DNA of 64,000 nucleotides from Wuchereria bancrofti. Lineage: Eukaryota > Nematoda > Chromadorea > Rhabditida > Onchocercidae. A program made the translations under genes and the position numbers. The stretch is from assembly GCA_005281725.1 (NCBI GenBank), contig SSBO01000008.1:5070011-5134010 (forward strand). Direction: 5' to 3'. This document shows positions 61,970 to 64,000 of this stretch, piece by piece (the stretch's first letter is position 1; every line of letters starts with the position of its first letter). A model generated the notes under the pieces. The model was not told where the DNA came from. It saw nothing but the letters and a program-made list of their open reading frames with translations, and searched no databases.

Positions 61970-62167
61970 TTGATGATGAATAATAGTATTATGATTTTTA
62001 TAAACAATAGTAATATAATTGTTGAAATATTAGTTGTAGTAGCAGTAGCAGTAGTAATAGTTATTGTTCTCATTATTACGCATAGTATCAAATACCATTG
62101 CTACAAATATTATCGTCGCCGATTGCGAGACGATAGTGATTGTAATCGGTCAGGTATCAGTCATTAA
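61970..62167 (+). CDS. Candidate single-pass membrane microprotein
   Basis: A 65-codon open frame from ATG at 61970 to TAA at 62165-62167. It has a short Asn-rich N-terminus with two Asn-Asn-Ser sites. One strongly hydrophobic Val/Ile/Ala helix of about 22 residues follows. The tail is basic then acidic (HSIKYHCYKYYRRRLRDDSD and about ten more residues). By the positive-inside rule the tail would be cytoplasmic. The helix is encoded by GTA/GCA/GTT-type triplets that resemble a microsatellite, so the hydrophobic stretch could be a by-product of simple sequence; the Tyr/Arg/Cys tail is not. The frame is open back to a TTTTATAG acceptor-like site near 61951, so it might be a 3' exon. No family is recognised. 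Confidence 0.3.
   Translation: MMMNNSIMIFINNSNIIVEILVVVAVAVVIVIVLIITHSIKYHCYKYYRRRLRDDSDCNRSGISH
62016..62123. repeat. 108-bp direct duplication, copy 2
   Basis: Second copy of the block at 60947-61054, offset by 1,069 bp in the same orientation. It forms the helix and basic tail of the candidate microprotein at 61970-62167. Confidence 0.95.
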
Positions 62168-62339
62168 TTCAGCATTTATTGTAAGAAAGTGTAGTATAAT
62201 GGCTATTCATTTTGTTAGTGTTAATTCTCTCTCATAATTAGCTTAAATTTTGCAAAACTTGTTCTTCTCATCTCACTCATTCTAATGGCAAAATTTATTT
62301 TCCACTTCTTCTCCTTATATTTCTTTCATTTATTCTTTA

Positions 62340-62720
62340 TAATTATCATCATTATTACTACTTCAATAACACAAACAATTATTATCATTATCAACATTGT
62401 TATTATCATTGTTGCAGTAACATAATTATTATCATTATCACCATCATTGCTACTTCAATAACACAGACAATTATCATCATTATCAACATTATTCTTATCA
62501 TTATTACTAATAATAATAACACAAGCAATTACTATTCTCTAATAATGCAAGCAATTATCACCATTGCTACTCTAGTAACACACTGCGATCGTTATCGTCA
62601 TTATTATCATTATTACTACTCCAATAATATAAACAAATACGATTATTATTATTACTATCAATGCCATTTCAATAACACAAACAATTATTATCATTTTAAT
62701 CATATCACCATTATTATCTG
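62340..62720. repeat. Degenerate ATT/ATC minisatellite
   Basis: At least four diverged copies of a unit beginning CTACTTCAATAACACAAACA and continuing with ATTATCATTATCA-type triplets. Copies begin near 62358, 62450, 62563 and 62617, with a partial fifth near 62666. They vary in length (roughly 50-110 bp). Confidence 0.75.
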
Positions 62721-63249
62721 AATTTCTCTGTTGAATTAATTTGCTAAAATTTGTTGAACAGGAAGAAAGATTATCATTTTCTCAATCATTCCAAGATTTT
62801 TTTAAACTAAAAATTTGATTGTACTAAAAATTTCATATTTTAGAAAACTGCATAGCAAGAAAAAGCAATTTGTCACCTATAAAAAACATCGAGCAAAATT
62901 AAACGAAGACGTGAAATTGACATTATAATTGTTTCTCAAATAAATTTTTCTCAGGAAAAGTAGAAGAATAAGAATGCGACCTAAAATACAGGTAGCTAAC
63001 TATTGTTTTTTTTTTCCAACATAATTCATGTCAAATTTTTTCGAAATCATAGTATTTAACAATTGTACAGGTATAACTATTATTTTTCAAATTAAAATTT
63101 CAATTTTTTTTCCATTTTTTAGTTTCTATTTTAACATAATTATTTGTCAATTTTTCGTTTTATTTCCTTTGCTAATAATATTTTGAGCATTTGAAAATCC
63201 ACAAAGAAATACATTAATGGAATTATAAATATCACAAATTATGAAAGTT

Positions 63250-63253
63250 ATTA

Positions 63254-63285
<32 letters not shown>

Positions 63286-63287
63286 AA
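63250..63287. repeat. (ATT)n microsatellite
   Basis: About 38 bp of nearly perfect TTA/ATT triplets. Confidence 0.95.
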
Positions 63288-64000
63288 ATCAATTGTAAAG
63301 ATATAGCATCACTATTGGTTACATTAACAGTAAATGAATAATTAAAATTTATATTTGTATTTTTGCTTTTTTTTTCGCTAATAACATTTTCACATTTTTT
63401 CCTATTGCAAAATACACTTTTATTCATTAAAATGAAATGAAATCAGAAAAAGAAATGCTGAAAATTATTTCATTTATGTACTGCGATAAATCATTTCTAA
63501 TAAAAATTTTAATTTCAAATATGATTTCATTTTAGTAATAAATAAAGGAGCAAAAAGAAAGGCGGAAGTCCTAATACTACTTTTAATAAATTATTTAAGT
63601 CCACTTCTAATATTTCATTATAAGCAATCAACGGAAAAGATTTTGAAATTTGTAGGAATTTCTTTTTTTAATGCTTAAACCACTACTTGTTGTTTAGAAA
63701 GTTTACTTATTTTTTTGATGTTTAAAGAATATTCTAAAATTTTAAGATTATAAACTTCTATTACATGTTGGAAATTTGAATGAGAAATTTTCAAAACATT
63801 GAAAATTTCGCATGGTTTATTATGAAATACTAAAAATTTTTATTCAAAAAAAATTTTTTTTTGAAAGTTCGAGATATAAACTGCAATTTTTCTTGTAATT
63901 ATTTACGATTAAATTTTAAAATTCAAGAAATGCACTTATATGACACTATATTTTTGCATCTTGTTTGATTAATAAAACTTATCAGAATGATTTTTTCTTT

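Larger units (their letters stand above)
59910..64000. other. Spacer downstream of eIF1 with duplications
   Basis: No confident multi-exon gene. It contains the 108-bp duplication (60947-61054 and 62016-62123) and its associated small open frame. It also contains the ATT/ATC minisatellite at 62340-62720 and an ATT microsatellite at 63250-63287. An 84-codon Phe/Lys-rich frame at 61195-61449 with one hydrophobic run is probably chance. Confidence 0.5.

Noticed and set aside
1..64000. CRISPR arrays, bacterial (Wolbachia) insertions, transposases, rRNA or tRNA genes
   Set aside because: Looked for spaced identical repeats, bacterial gene motifs, transposase motifs and tRNA arm signatures by eye and saw none; a covariance-model search for tRNA would be decisive.

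Overview
This window looks like nuclear DNA from a nematode, most likely a filarial worm (Onchocercidae). It is very AT-rich and full of homopolymer runs. Genes are split into many small exons by introns that usually end in TTTCAG. Several start codons sit just downstream of lone TTTTCAG sites, as expected for spliced-leader trans-splicing. Protein content agrees: a methionyl-tRNA synthetase with a C-terminal EMAPII-like domain, a nematode-type protein tyrosine phosphatase with WPDRG, and a globin with a long N-terminal extension. Species is not resolvable by eye. I saw no bacterial (Wolbachia-like) genes, transposase, CRISPR array, rRNA or convincing tRNA.

Layout. 1-3.1 kb: AT-rich DNA with a few short coding-looking stretches and a Cys-rich 3' exon (+). 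3.1-10.2 kb: nothing convincing. 10.2-11.0 kb: two exons of a Cys/Pro/Tyr-rich protein (-) with a 21-bp coding repeat. 11-16.6 kb: AT-rich spacer with a CA microsatellite. 16.6-19.2 kb: protein tyrosine phosphatase (-), five exons resolved plus part of a sixth. 19.2-22.8 kb: spacer with a degenerate CCGGTT minisatellite. 22.8-31.05 kb: cytosolic MetRS (+), 17 exons, 918 codons. 31.9-36.1 kb: ESF1-like ribosome-biogenesis protein (+), 10 exons, 536 codons. 36.1-47.7 kb: long spacer with microsatellites. 47.7-53.7 kb: globin-like protein (+), six exons. 56.2-59.9 kb: eIF1 (+), three exons, 113 aa. Its 3.1-kb second intron contains a complete, intronless gene for GPI mannosyltransferase 3 (PIG-B) on the same strand. 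59.9-64 kb: spacer with a near-perfect 108-bp duplication that encodes a membrane-helix-plus-basic-tail peptide, and ATT/ATC minisatellites.

Functionally most of the recognisable genes are housekeeping: translation (MetRS, eIF1), rRNA processing (ESF1) and GPI-anchor synthesis (PIG-B). The phosphatase, globin and Cys-rich proteins are the lineage-specific part. The main oddities are the PIG-B gene nested in eIF1, a MetRS intron lacking a 3' AG, a reading-phase conflict in the globin, a duplicated splice-acceptor segment in the globin, and the 108-bp duplicated peptide-coding block. Exon models were built by hand from splice signals and frame continuity. The MetRS, ESF1, eIF1 and PIG-B models sum to whole codons.
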